A stretch of DNA of 8,090 nucleotides from an uncultured Verrucomicrobiota bacterium (lineage in GTDB: Bacteria; Verrucomicrobiota; Verrucomicrobiia; Limisphaerales; UBA9464): contig CAIYXO010000746.1 in NCBI GenBank assembly GCA_903930165.1, positions 1-8,090 on the forward strand. The letters run 5' to 3'. The translations under genes were made by a program, and so were the position numbers. The first letter of the stretch is position 1. The number at the start of each line of letters is the position of its first letter. This document shows positions 1-6,482 of the stretch, piece by piece. A model generated the notes under the pieces. The model worked only from the letters and a program-made list of their open reading frames with translations, did not search any database and had not been told where the DNA came from.

Positions 1-314
1 CCTGCGCCTGGGCGGTCCCTCCGGAACGGGATCTCGTGGCCGAGCCGTATGGAGCGCTGTGGAGGGACAGCTACGGACCGGTCTGCCGGGAGTTCGGAAT
101 GGCGATCGCCGGATGCAGCAACGTGGGACCCGTGGTCGCCGGCGCGTGGAAAGGATGGCGCTGCATCGGCTCTTCGATGGTGGTGGGTCCGCAGGGAGAA
201 GTGCTCGCCCAATCGCCCGCCGGCGACGACGCGGAGTCCCTTCTGATCGTTGAAATCCCGGCAACGGAAGTCCGGGGAACCGTCGACGGCTTCGGGATCA
301 ACGGTAGGCCGTGA
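1..314 (+). CDS. Carbon-nitrogen hydrolase (nitrilase superfamily), C-terminal fragment
   Basis: The reading frame is open from the left edge (first complete codon at position 3) and ends with TGA at 312-314, giving about 103 residues of a C-terminal part. The stretches MAIAGCSNVGPV and IGSSMVVGPQGEVLAQS have the typical pattern of the nitrilase/amidohydrolase fold: a strand carrying 'N.vG', then 'G.S.iv.P.Gevla', then a final strand (LLIVEIP). Members hydrolyse C-N bonds of amides, nitriles or carbamoyl compounds with a Glu-Lys-Cys triad and are normally cytosolic. The catalytic residues would lie upstream of the window, so neither activity nor substrate can be judged. Its last 17 bp overlap the 3' end of the convergent membrane-protein gene. 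The ATG at 36 is internal, because residues before it already fit the domain. The family call is fairly secure; the substrate is unknown. Confidence 0.82.
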   Translation, partial: CAWAVPPERDLVAEPYGALWRDSYGPVCREFGMAIAGCSNVGPVVAGAWKGWRCIGSSMVVGPQGEVLAQSPAGDDAESLLIVEIPATEVRGTVDGFGINGRP

Positions 315-846
315 GGCCGAGGACCGCGACCAGCACGCCCCAGGCGACCCCGGCGAGGCCGAGTGCGCGCAGCCGGCCTTCCTGGGCGGTGCACCAGGCC
401 AACCAGTCCCGGGCACGCCACGGGGCGACGGCGAGCCACATTCCGGCGACGACCCACACGTAGGCCCAGACCGTCACCACGTTCTTGAACGGGCTGGGAT
501 GCCAGCGTTGGGAATCGAGCACCACGTCGGCGGCGAGACAGGCCACGATGGCGAGGCCCCGGACCGACAGGTAGTCGCGGACGAAGAAGCAGCATCCGAC
601 CCCGAGCACGACGAAGCCTGCGAGCAGAGGAGTGCGGAATTCCGAGAAGTCGGAGATGTCGGTGTTGACGAGGTTCCACTCGAACCAGGCGGTGCCGAGC
701 AGGACGAGGAAGACGCCGACCGCGGTGTTGCGATGGAAGCGGCGAAGCCAGGCGGCGCAGGAGCCGGGGCTCAACAGCGGCCAGAGGTGGGCCAGCAGGC
801 AGCCGGTACCCAGGACCAGCGCCAGTTGGGAAAGCGGGAACTTCAT
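298..846 (-). CDS. Multispanning inner-membrane protein of unknown function (182 aa)
   Basis: I do not recognise this family. The ATG at 846-844 begins MKFPLSQLALVLG, directly entering a hydrophobic segment; an open extension upstream to 1002 is Arg/Pro-rich and would overlap the upstream gene, so it was not chosen. About six hydrophobic segments are visible, roughly at residues 4-25, 40-58, 73-90, 96-110, 122-142 and 162-181. The connecting loops are short, one acidic (NTDISDFSEF, 61-70) and several basic (WLRRFHR near 33-39, WRARDW near 143-148). There is no signal-peptidase site and no obvious catalytic motif. It lies 82 bp downstream of the EboD-like gene on the same strand and may be co-transcribed with it. 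The stop codon sits inside the convergent hydrolase gene. No Shine-Dalgarno sequence precedes the start. Two Cys pairs or near-pairs (G-C-C at 84-86, C30) have no assigned role. Confidence 0.72.
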   Translation of the reverse strand: MKFPLSQLALVLGTGCLLAHLWPLLSPGSCAAWLRRFHRNTAVGVFLVLLGTAWFEWNLVNTDISDFSEFRTPLLAGFVVLGVGCCFFVRDYLSVRGLAIVACLAADVVLDSQRWHPSPFKNVVTVWAYVWVVAGMWLAVAPWRARDWLAWCTAQEGRLRALGLAGVAWGVLVAVLGLTAYR

Positions 847-928
847 CGAGAACGTCGGCGGAGTGTCGGGAAAACCGGCCTTCGGGCCAGAGAATAGTCG
901 GGGCCGCGTGGGAATCGGCCTTCCGACA

Positions 929-2137
929 TCAGGCCGCGGCCATCGGCACCACACGGCCGCCCGAACGGGCGAGGTGCCGGGCGCGGAGCTCCTGCAACGC
1001 ACCGTGGACCACCGGGAGAAGCATCTCGTGCACCTCGAAGCCCTTTCCGATGTCGCGGAGCAAGGTGATCGTCAGTTCCCCGCCGAGATGCTCCCGGAAT
1101 TCCTCGAGGCCGGCGGTGACGCGGAGGTTTCCGGATTCGTCCGCGAGCAGGAGTTCATCCGCGAAGAGCTCGAACCCCAAACGTTCCAGGAGCCGGAGGA
1201 TCCTTTCCGCCGGGGCCGCCGGGAGGAAGCCGCGGAGACGCGCGTAGATCACGTCGAGGGCGATGCCGATGGCAACGGCCTCGCCGTGACGGAGACGGTA
1301 GTCGGAGACCTGTTCCAGCTTGTGGGCCGCCCAATGGCCGAAGTCGAGGGGCCTGGCGCTGCCCATCTCGAACGGATCCCCGCCCGTGGCGATGTGGTCG
1401 AGGTGGAGTTCCGCGCTTCGACGGATGAGCCGCTTCATCGGCTCCGCCTCGAAACGGGCCAGGGCCGGCGCATCGGACTCGATCCGGTTGAAGAAGTCCG
1501 TGTCCCGGATGCAGGCCACCTTCACCGCTTCGACGTAGCCGGCCCGCTTGTCGCGGTCGGGCAGCGTCGCCAGCAGGTCGAAGTCGTTGATGACGGCGAA
1601 GGGCGGCGCGAACGTGCCGATGAAGTTCTTCTTCCCGAAGGCGTTGATGCCGTTCTTCACGCCCACGCCGGAATCATCCTGGGCGAGCGTCGTGGTCGGG
1701 ATGCGGATGTGACGGACGCCCCGGTGGGCGGTCGCCGCGGCGAGTCCGACCATGTCCAGGAGCGCACCGCCCCCGACGGCGACCACGTAGTTGTGGCGGT
1801 CGATGTGGTGGCGGTCCACCAGCGCATGGATCTCGGAGATCCGGAAGAAGGCGTTCTTCACCGCCTCTCCGCCGGGGATCGCAACCGGCGGGCAGACAAG
1901 GCGGGCGTCCTCCGCCATCGCCTGGAACCTCGACTCGATCTCCGCCGACAGGGCAGGCCGCGCGGCAAGCAGCGCTTCCTCGACGAAGAGCAGGACCCTG
2001 GCGGGCCGGCGCGCGCCCACCCCGGCACCCGTGCCGAATACCAACGGGAGCACCGGGTTCGAAGACGTGAACAGGCCCTCCGTGAAATGGACCTGATGCC
2101 GATATTGGACCGTGATGGTGCGCTCTACGACGGACAT
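929..2137 (-). CDS. eboD: EboD-like sugar-phosphate cyclase (3-dehydroquinate synthase family)
   Basis: The 402-residue product belongs to the dehydroquinate-synthase-like fold, with an NAD-binding glycine turn VAVGGGALLD (119-128) and the substrate-loop region PTTTLAQDDSGVGVKNGIN (147-165). The three expected metal ligands are in place: E203 in YVEAVK, H268 in DFGHWAAH and H284 in LRHGEAVAIG. It is longer than housekeeping AroB (about 360 aa). Its variant motifs (DDSGVGVKNGINAFGKK instead of the AroB DSSVGGKTGVN, plus DPFEMGSARPLDFGHWAAH and the N-terminal QVHFTEGLF) are those I associate with EboD. EboD belongs to the ebo cluster, which in cyanobacteria is needed to move the scytonemin precursor to the periplasm; the EboD reaction itself is not established. 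The start ATG at 2137-2135 was chosen because a longer in-frame extension to 2281 runs into the divergent gene and has no domain character. No Shine-Dalgarno is visible. No other ebo gene flanks it here. A cyclase making another carbocycle is an alternative. Confidence 0.85.
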   Translation of the reverse strand: MSVVERTITVQYRHQVHFTEGLFTSSNPVLPLVFGTGAGVGARRPARVLLFVEEALLAARPALSAEIESRFQAMAEDARLVCPPVAIPGGEAVKNAFFRISEIHALVDRHHIDRHNYVVAVGGGALLDMVGLAAATAHRGVRHIRIPTTTLAQDDSGVGVKNGINAFGKKNFIGTFAPPFAVINDFDLLATLPDRDKRAGYVEAVKVACIRDTDFFNRIESDAPALARFEAEPMKRLIRRSAELHLDHIATGGDPFEMGSARPLDFGHWAAHKLEQVSDYRLRHGEAVAIGIALDVIYARLRGFLPAAPAERILRLLERLGFELFADELLLADESGNLRVTAGLEEFREHLGGELTITLLRDIGKGFEVHEMLLPVVHGALQELRARHLARSGGRVVPMAAA

Positions 2138-2235
2138 GCGGTGTCGAAATAGTGACGTTCGGACGCTTCGCGGCGAAGAATATTTGAGCGCATGTCCGAA
2201 ATCCGCGGATCCGGGGAAACTCGCCGAGCCCGGAG
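2138..2235. promoter_or_regulatory. Divergent intergenic control region with nested inverted repeat
   Basis: This 98-bp gap separates the divergent EboD-like and glycosyltransferase genes, so it must hold the promoters of both or share one control site. It contains TTCGGAC at 2158-2164 and its exact reverse complement GTCCGAA at 2194-2200. Nested inside is CTTCG (2166-2170), CGG, CGAAG (2174-2178), followed by the only A/T-rich patch of the gap (AATATTT, 2179-2185). The outer repeat starts 21 nt before the eboD-like ATG and ends 36 nt before the glycosyltransferase TTG. It could be an operator or an mRNA leader hairpin. I found no convincing -35/-10 pair on either strand, so promoter positions are not called. 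Confidence 0.5.
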
Positions 2236-3396
2236 TTGCCCGACACGCCACGGTTCCGCTTCCATCGGCGCGTGCCGGCACCGGTGGTGATCCTATCTCC
2301 CCTCATGCCACCCGCTACGGGTGGTCTCGCCGACCATACCTCGAACCTCGCCGCCGCGCTGGCGGAGCATCGGGACGTCCGGGTTTTGACGTCCACCGGC
2401 GCCTCGCCGGACACCCGGTTCGAGGTGAAGGCCGAAGTCTCCGACTGGCACGACGCCGCGGAGGTCGAGGCCGCTGTCCACGCCTGCGCCCCCGGGGCGG
2501 CACTGCTGTGGCAATACGTGCCCCACATGTACGGACGCGGCGGGGTCAACCGTGCGGTTCCAACCCTGGTGGAACGTTTCCGCCGGCAAGGACGACGTCA
2601 GGTCCTCATCGCCCACGAGATCATGGCGCCGCTGCATTGGAAGCCGCATTGGCTCGCCTATGCGCTGTGGCATCGCCTGGCGTGGAGGCGGCTTCGGCGG
2701 TCCGTCGACGCGGTGGGAGTGTCCACCGAGGGTTGGATCTCCCACTGGAGAAGCCATTGGGCGGACGTTCCCGGCGGGGACGTCTTCCTGTTGCCGTCTC
2801 CCTCGAACTTCCCGTTGGTGACGGTGCCACCGGACCACCGGACGCTATGGAGGACGGAGCTGGGGCTGTCCCCGCAGACCAAGGTCCTCGCGTACTTCGG
2901 GACGCTCAACGCCGCGAAGCAGCCGGACTGGGTCTTCGCCGCCTGGCGCGCGGCGCGGAGCGCGGGCATCCCCACGGCCTTGGCCGTGATCGGCGGGAAG
3001 CCATCCCCGGTCCTGACTCCGGAGGAGGAACCGTTCTATCGCCCGCTCGGCTTCCTGGACGCCGGGGCGGTCTCCAGGGCGTTGCAGGCCGTCGACCTCC
3101 TGCTGCTCCCCTTCTCCGACGGTGTCGCCGAGCGCAGGACGACGGTCACCGCCGGCCTGGCCCACGGGACACCGATTTTGACAACCGTCGGCCCCAGCAC
3201 CGGGGAGACGTTGCGGGCCGCACGGTTCCTCAGGTCGGTCGAGGCTGCTGATCCCGGGGCGTTCCAACGCGAGGCCGTCCGCCTGCTCGCCTCCGAGCCG
3301 GAACTCGAAGGGATCTCGAGTCTCGCCCAGGAAGCGTACCACGAGGCCTACTCCTGGCAGGTCGTGGCCCGCCGGCTCGTCGCACGGCTTCCATGA
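2236..3396 (+). CDS. GT-B fold glycosyltransferase, GT4-like
   Basis: The roughly 386-residue product has a two-Rossmann GT-B layout. The N-terminal domain opens with strand VVILSP and the glycine loop GGLADHTSNLAAAL (29-42), then LLWQYVPHMYG (90-100) and IAHEIMAPLHW (125-135). The C-terminal domain starts near residue 216 with VLAYFGTLNAAKQP, followed by GFLDAGAVSRAL (272-283) and the donor-binding stretch DLLLLPFSDGVAERRTTVTA (287-306), then HGTPILTT. This family transfers sugars from nucleotide donors; donor and acceptor cannot be read from sequence. No membrane segment is evident, so it is probably cytosolic or membrane-peripheral. The start is uncertain: a stop at 2185 closes the frame, the first candidate is TTG 2236, and GTG codons at 2272, 2284 and 2287 are alternatives that still keep the first strand. 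None has a well-placed Shine-Dalgarno. It ends 83 bp before the codirectional RND transporter, suggesting a shared transcript. Confidence 0.85.
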   Translation: MPDTPRFRFHRRVPAPVVILSPLMPPATGGLADHTSNLAAALAEHRDVRVLTSTGASPDTRFEVKAEVSDWHDAAEVEAAVHACAPGAALLWQYVPHMYGRGGVNRAVPTLVERFRRQGRRQVLIAHEIMAPLHWKPHWLAYALWHRLAWRRLRRSVDAVGVSTEGWISHWRSHWADVPGGDVFLLPSPSNFPLVTVPPDHRTLWRTELGLSPQTKVLAYFGTLNAAKQPDWVFAAWRAARSAGIPTALAVIGGKPSPVLTPEEEPFYRPLGFLDAGAVSRALQAVDLLLLPFSDGVAERRTTVTAGLAHGTPILTTVGPSTGETLRAARFLRSVEAADPGAFQREAVRLLASEPELEGISSLAQEAYHEAYSWQVVARRLVARLP

Positions 3397-3442
3397 ATCC
3401 GACGGCTAGCGATCGCCGGCCGCCCCAAGAATGGAAGACATC

Positions 3443-3472
3443 GGAGGCTCCGTGACCTACCTTCCCGCCTCC
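3443..3472. repeat. Short inverted repeat before the RND transporter start
   Basis: GGAGGC at 3443-3448 and its reverse complement GCCTCC at 3467-3472 are separated by 18 nt in the 83-bp gap between the glycosyltransferase and transporter genes, ending 7 nt before the transporter ATG. In mRNA this could fold next to the start codon, and it would hide the only GGAGG sequence in the gap. The stem is short and may be chance in G+C-rich DNA. Confidence 0.3.
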
Positions 3473-3479
3473 TGAATCC

Positions 3480-6377
3480 ATGTCGGAACCGAAACCATCG
3501 ATCGCGGCTCGCCTCCTGGCCGGTCTGGCCTCGTCGCTGTACCGGCGACGCTGGCTCTACGTGTGGCCGCAGCTGCTGCTGGCCTTCGCCTGCGTCTGGG
3601 TGACCGTGTTCCGGCTCGAGTTCGACACCGACCGCAACGCCCTGGTCGGATCCGAGAAGGAGTACCACCGGAATTTCCTGCGCTTCAAAGCGGAGTTTCC
3701 CGCCCAGGACGACCTGGTGGCGGTGGTCGAGAGCGACCACCTCGAGAAGAACCGGCAGTTCGTCGAACGGCTGGGATCGAAGCTCGAGGCGGAATCCACC
3801 CTCGCCTCGCCCACCAACCTCTTCACGGACGTCTTCTACAAGGGCGACCTCACGATGATGGGAAGGAAGGCGCTCCTGTTCGTTCCCGAGCCGGACCTGA
3901 GGGAACTGCTCCGGGCACTCCGCGAGGCGCGGCCGTTCATCGGACGATTCTCCTCGGCCACCAACCTCGAGACCCTCTTCCACCAGATCAGCCTCACCAT
4001 CCGGTCCGCCGACCGCTCCACCAACGCCGACAACTCGGCCATGATCCAGGCCCTGCCGGCCATGGAACGCATCGTCCGACGCGCGACCGAGAGCCTCCAG
4101 CGTCCCGGCACGCCGCCTTCCCCGGGTGTCGACGCCCTCTTCGCGGCGGGTCCGGAGGCGGAGCGCGAGAAGTACATCACCTTCGACCGGGGCCGGCTGT
4201 ACCTCGTCAACGCCAAGGCCCGCGCGGCCCACACCAACGACTTCCCACACCTCCGCACCTCGCCCTGGCGGAGGATGCTCGGGATGGAACGACCGCTCTC
4301 GACGGAGGAGATCGAGATGGAGCGCAACGGGTTCCAAGGCGGCATCAACGAAGCGGCCGTCCGGCGCTTCCGGGAACTGGTCGCGGAGACCGCGCGCGAG
4401 GTCCCCGGGGTCAACGTCGGCCTCACCGGCGAGTCCGTGCTCGAGGTGGACGAGATGGAGCAGTCCACCCGCGATTCCACGGTGGCCTCCGTCCTGTCGC
4501 TGGTGATCTGCGCGGTCATCTTCATCTTGGGCTACAGCGAGACCGGACGTCCGCTGAAGGCGGTCGGATGCCTCCTGATCGGCCTCTGCTACACCATGGG
4601 TTACACCACCGTGGTGGTGGGCCACCTGAACATCCTCACGATCACCTTCGTGCCCATGTTGATCGGCCTGGCCATCGACTTCGGCGTGCACCTCATCACC
4701 CGGTTCGAGGAGGAACTCAGGCAGGGCGCCACGGATCTCGAGGCCCTGAACCGGGCCGTGGTGAACACCGGCCAGGGGATCTTCACCGGCTGTTTCACCA
4801 CCGCCGGCGCATTCCTGGCGATGTCGTTCACGGACTTCCGGGGCATCCAGGAGATGGGCGTGATCACGGGCGGAGCCCTGCTGATCTGCCTGGTGCCGAT
4901 GATGACGGTGTTGCCGGTGCTGCTGCTGAAAAAGGGGAGGCAACTCCATCTGGACCATGTCTCAGGGCGCAAGGCGGCCGGGGCGGGACTTCGGCAACGG
5001 GCGCACGCCGAGGCGGAGACGCCGGACCGACGGGCGCGCCTCGAGAGGCTCTGGCTGGACCGGCCTTGGACGGTGCTGGGGATCACGACGGCCCTGAGCC
5101 TGTTCGCGGCCTACCGGATCCCGTCGGTGACGTTCGACTACAACCTGCTGAACATGCAGAGCGACGAGCTTCCGGCGGTGGTTTTCGAGAAGAAGCTCAT
5201 CGAGGCGACGCGGATTCGGCCCGGCGGGGACGAACGCGCGAAGTCGGTGCTCTTCGGCGCGGTCATGGTCGACACGGAGGCCGAGGCCGCTGCGTTGGAG
5301 CCGAAGCTGCGCGCTCTCCCTACGGTTGCCGGGACCGATTCCATGGTGCAGTTCCTGGGCCAGGAAACGACGGCCAAAGCCCCCTTGATCCGCGAGATCG
5401 CCGAGGAGTCCCGTCCGATCCGATTCGCCCGTCCGGCCAAGGGACCGGCGGACCTCGGCGGACTCAGCGGCCGGCTGTGGAGCCTCGGCGGTCTCCTGGG
5501 ACTCGCCGCCGACGAAGTGGTCCGGACCGCCCCCGAGGAGCGTGGACTCCACACCAACCTGATCTCCCTGCGTGACGCGATCTCGGAACTCCGCGTCGCC
5601 ATGTTCCGGGGCAACACCAACTCCAACGCACGGAAACTGGGATCCTTCGAAAAGGCGCTCTTCGACGACATCCGGGACACCTTTGACATCCTGCAGAAGC
5701 AGACGGTGGAGGGCGGTCTCAGGACCGCGGATCTGCCAGTGGCCCTGCGGAACCGTTTCATCGGCATCCACGGGAAACACCTCATCCAAGTGTACCCGAA
5801 GGAAGACGTCTGGGAGCGTCGGGCGCAGGAGGCCTTCGTGAAGGACCTCCAGTCCGTGGCGCCGACCGCCACAGGAACCCCGGTGCAGCTCTACTACTAC
5901 ACGGAGTTGCTCAAGGTCTCCTACATCGAGGCCGCCTGGTGGGCGCTGGGCGCGATCGTGGTGCTCGTGTTCATCCACTTCCGATCCCTCTCCCAGGTCC
6001 TCCTGTCGCTGCTGCCGGTCGCGATCGGGACGGTATGGATGGTGGGGTTCATGGGGTGGACGGGCATTCCCTTCAATCCGGCCAACATCATGACGCTGCC
6101 GCTGGTGATCGGCATCGGCGTGACCAACGGGATCCACATCCTGAACCGCTTCGCGGAGGAACGGAATCCGAGCCTTCTCGCCAAGAGCACCGGCAAGGCC
6201 GTCCTGATCTCCGGCCTCACCACGATCGCGGGCTTCGGAAGCCTGATCATCGCCGACCACCAAGGCATCCGCAGCCTCGGCTGGGTGATGGCCGTGGGAA
6301 CCGCCACCTGCATGGTGGCCGGCCTCACCATGTTGCCGGCCATCCTGACCTTGCGGAGCGGGCGACTTGGAAAGTAG
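3480..6377 (+). CDS. RND/MMPL-superfamily transporter, HpnN-like (965 aa)
   Basis: The protein shows the tandem RND layout. TM1 is near residues 25-45, followed by a periplasmic domain (about 46-330), a five-helix block (about 333-488), a charged cytoplasmic linker (about 490-525), TM7 (about 528-546), a second periplasmic domain (about 547-812) and a final five-helix block (about 815-960). The two blocks are clear internal duplicates: GLAIDFGVHLITRFEEE in the first (D400) aligns with GIGVTNGIHILNRFAEE in the second, where the Asp position is Thr882. The region after TM1 (FDTDRNALVGSEKEYHRNF, then DDLVAVVES) resembles the HpnN family, which moves hopanoids to the outer membrane and is usually nearer 870 aa. 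Other proton-driven lipid or metabolite exporters of this superfamily are equally possible. The ATG at 3480 has no Shine-Dalgarno. The transporter follows a glycosyltransferase, which suggests the cargo may be a glycosylated lipid or small molecule; that is inference. Confidence 0.9.
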   Translation: MSEPKPSIAARLLAGLASSLYRRRWLYVWPQLLLAFACVWVTVFRLEFDTDRNALVGSEKEYHRNFLRFKAEFPAQDDLVAVVESDHLEKNRQFVERLGSKLEAESTLASPTNLFTDVFYKGDLTMMGRKALLFVPEPDLRELLRALREARPFIGRFSSATNLETLFHQISLTIRSADRSTNADNSAMIQALPAMERIVRRATESLQRPGTPPSPGVDALFAAGPEAEREKYITFDRGRLYLVNAKARAAHTNDFPHLRTSPWRRMLGMERPLSTEEIEMERNGFQGGINEAAVRRFRELVAETAREVPGVNVGLTGESVLEVDEMEQSTRDSTVASVLSLVICAVIFILGYSETGRPLKAVGCLLIGLCYTMGYTTVVVGHLNILTITFVPMLIGLAIDFGVHLITRFEEELRQGATDLEALNRAVVNTGQGIFTGCFTTAGAFLAMSFTDFRGIQEMGVITGGALLICLVPMMTVLPVLLLKKGRQLHLDHVSGRKAAGAGLRQRAHAEAETPDRRARLERLWLDRPWTVLGITTALSLFAAYRIPSVTFDYNLLNMQSDELPAVVFEKKLIEATRIRPGGDERAKSVLFGAVMVDTEAEAAALEPKLRALPTVAGTDSMVQFLGQETTAKAPLIREIAEESRPIRFARPAKGPADLGGLSGRLWSLGGLLGLAADEVVRTAPEERGLHTNLISLRDAISELRVAMFRGNTNSNARKLGSFEKALFDDIRDTFDILQKQTVEGGLRTADLPVALRNRFIGIHGKHLIQVYPKEDVWERRAQEAFVKDLQSVAPTATGTPVQLYYYTELLKVSYIEAAWWALGAIVVLVFIHFRSLSQVLLSLLPVAIGTVWMVGFMGWTGIPFNPANIMTLPLVIGIGVTNGIHILNRFAEERNPSLLAKSTGKAVLISGLTTIAGFGSLIIADHQGIRSLGWVMAVGTATCMVAGLTMLPAILTLRSGRLGK

Positions 6378-6422
6378 CTGGTCGCCCGGAACCGACCCGC
6401 GGTGGCGAAGCCCGGACGTGAA

Positions 6423-6456
6423 GCGGGGGACGAAGGCTTTCGCCATCGTCCCCCGT
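6423..6456. terminator. Strong hairpin between convergent genes, probable terminator
   Basis: GGGGGACGA at 6425-6433 pairs perfectly with TCGTCCCCC at 6446-6454. The stem extends outward by a C-G (6424/6455) and a G-T (6423/6456) pair, and inward past one A-A mismatch by GGC/GCC around a TTTC loop. It lies 46 bp after the transporter stop and 27 bp beyond the sigma-factor stop, which is where a bidirectional terminator is expected. There is no T-run after the stem on either strand, so it is not a classical intrinsic terminator. It may pause polymerase, act with Rho, or protect the 3' ends of both mRNAs. Confidence 0.68.
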
Positions 6457-6482
6457 ACGCCAAAACAGGCCTACGTCGCCGA

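Noticed and set aside
876..888. GGCC-TTCG-GGCC tetraloop hairpin between the EboD-like and membrane-protein genes
   Set aside because: Only a 4-bp stem without a T-run; too weak to call a terminator or processing site.
632..2152. 506-codon open frame on the plus strand antisense to the EboD-like gene
   Set aside because: It has no recognisable domain, its composition is rich in Arg, Glu and Gly as expected of a shadow frame in G+C-rich DNA, and the opposite strand holds a motif-complete enzyme.
3431..3475. 14-codon leader peptide (MEDIGGSVTYLPAS) before the transporter gene
   Set aside because: No ribosome site, no stalling-type residues, and an open frame this short is expected by chance.
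3348..6446. Two long minus-strand open frames (3348-4958 and 4962-6446) antisense to the transporter
   Set aside because: Both are low-complexity Arg/Glu/His/Gln-rich shadows of the transporter gene, which shows clear membrane helices and duplicated motifs in its own frame.
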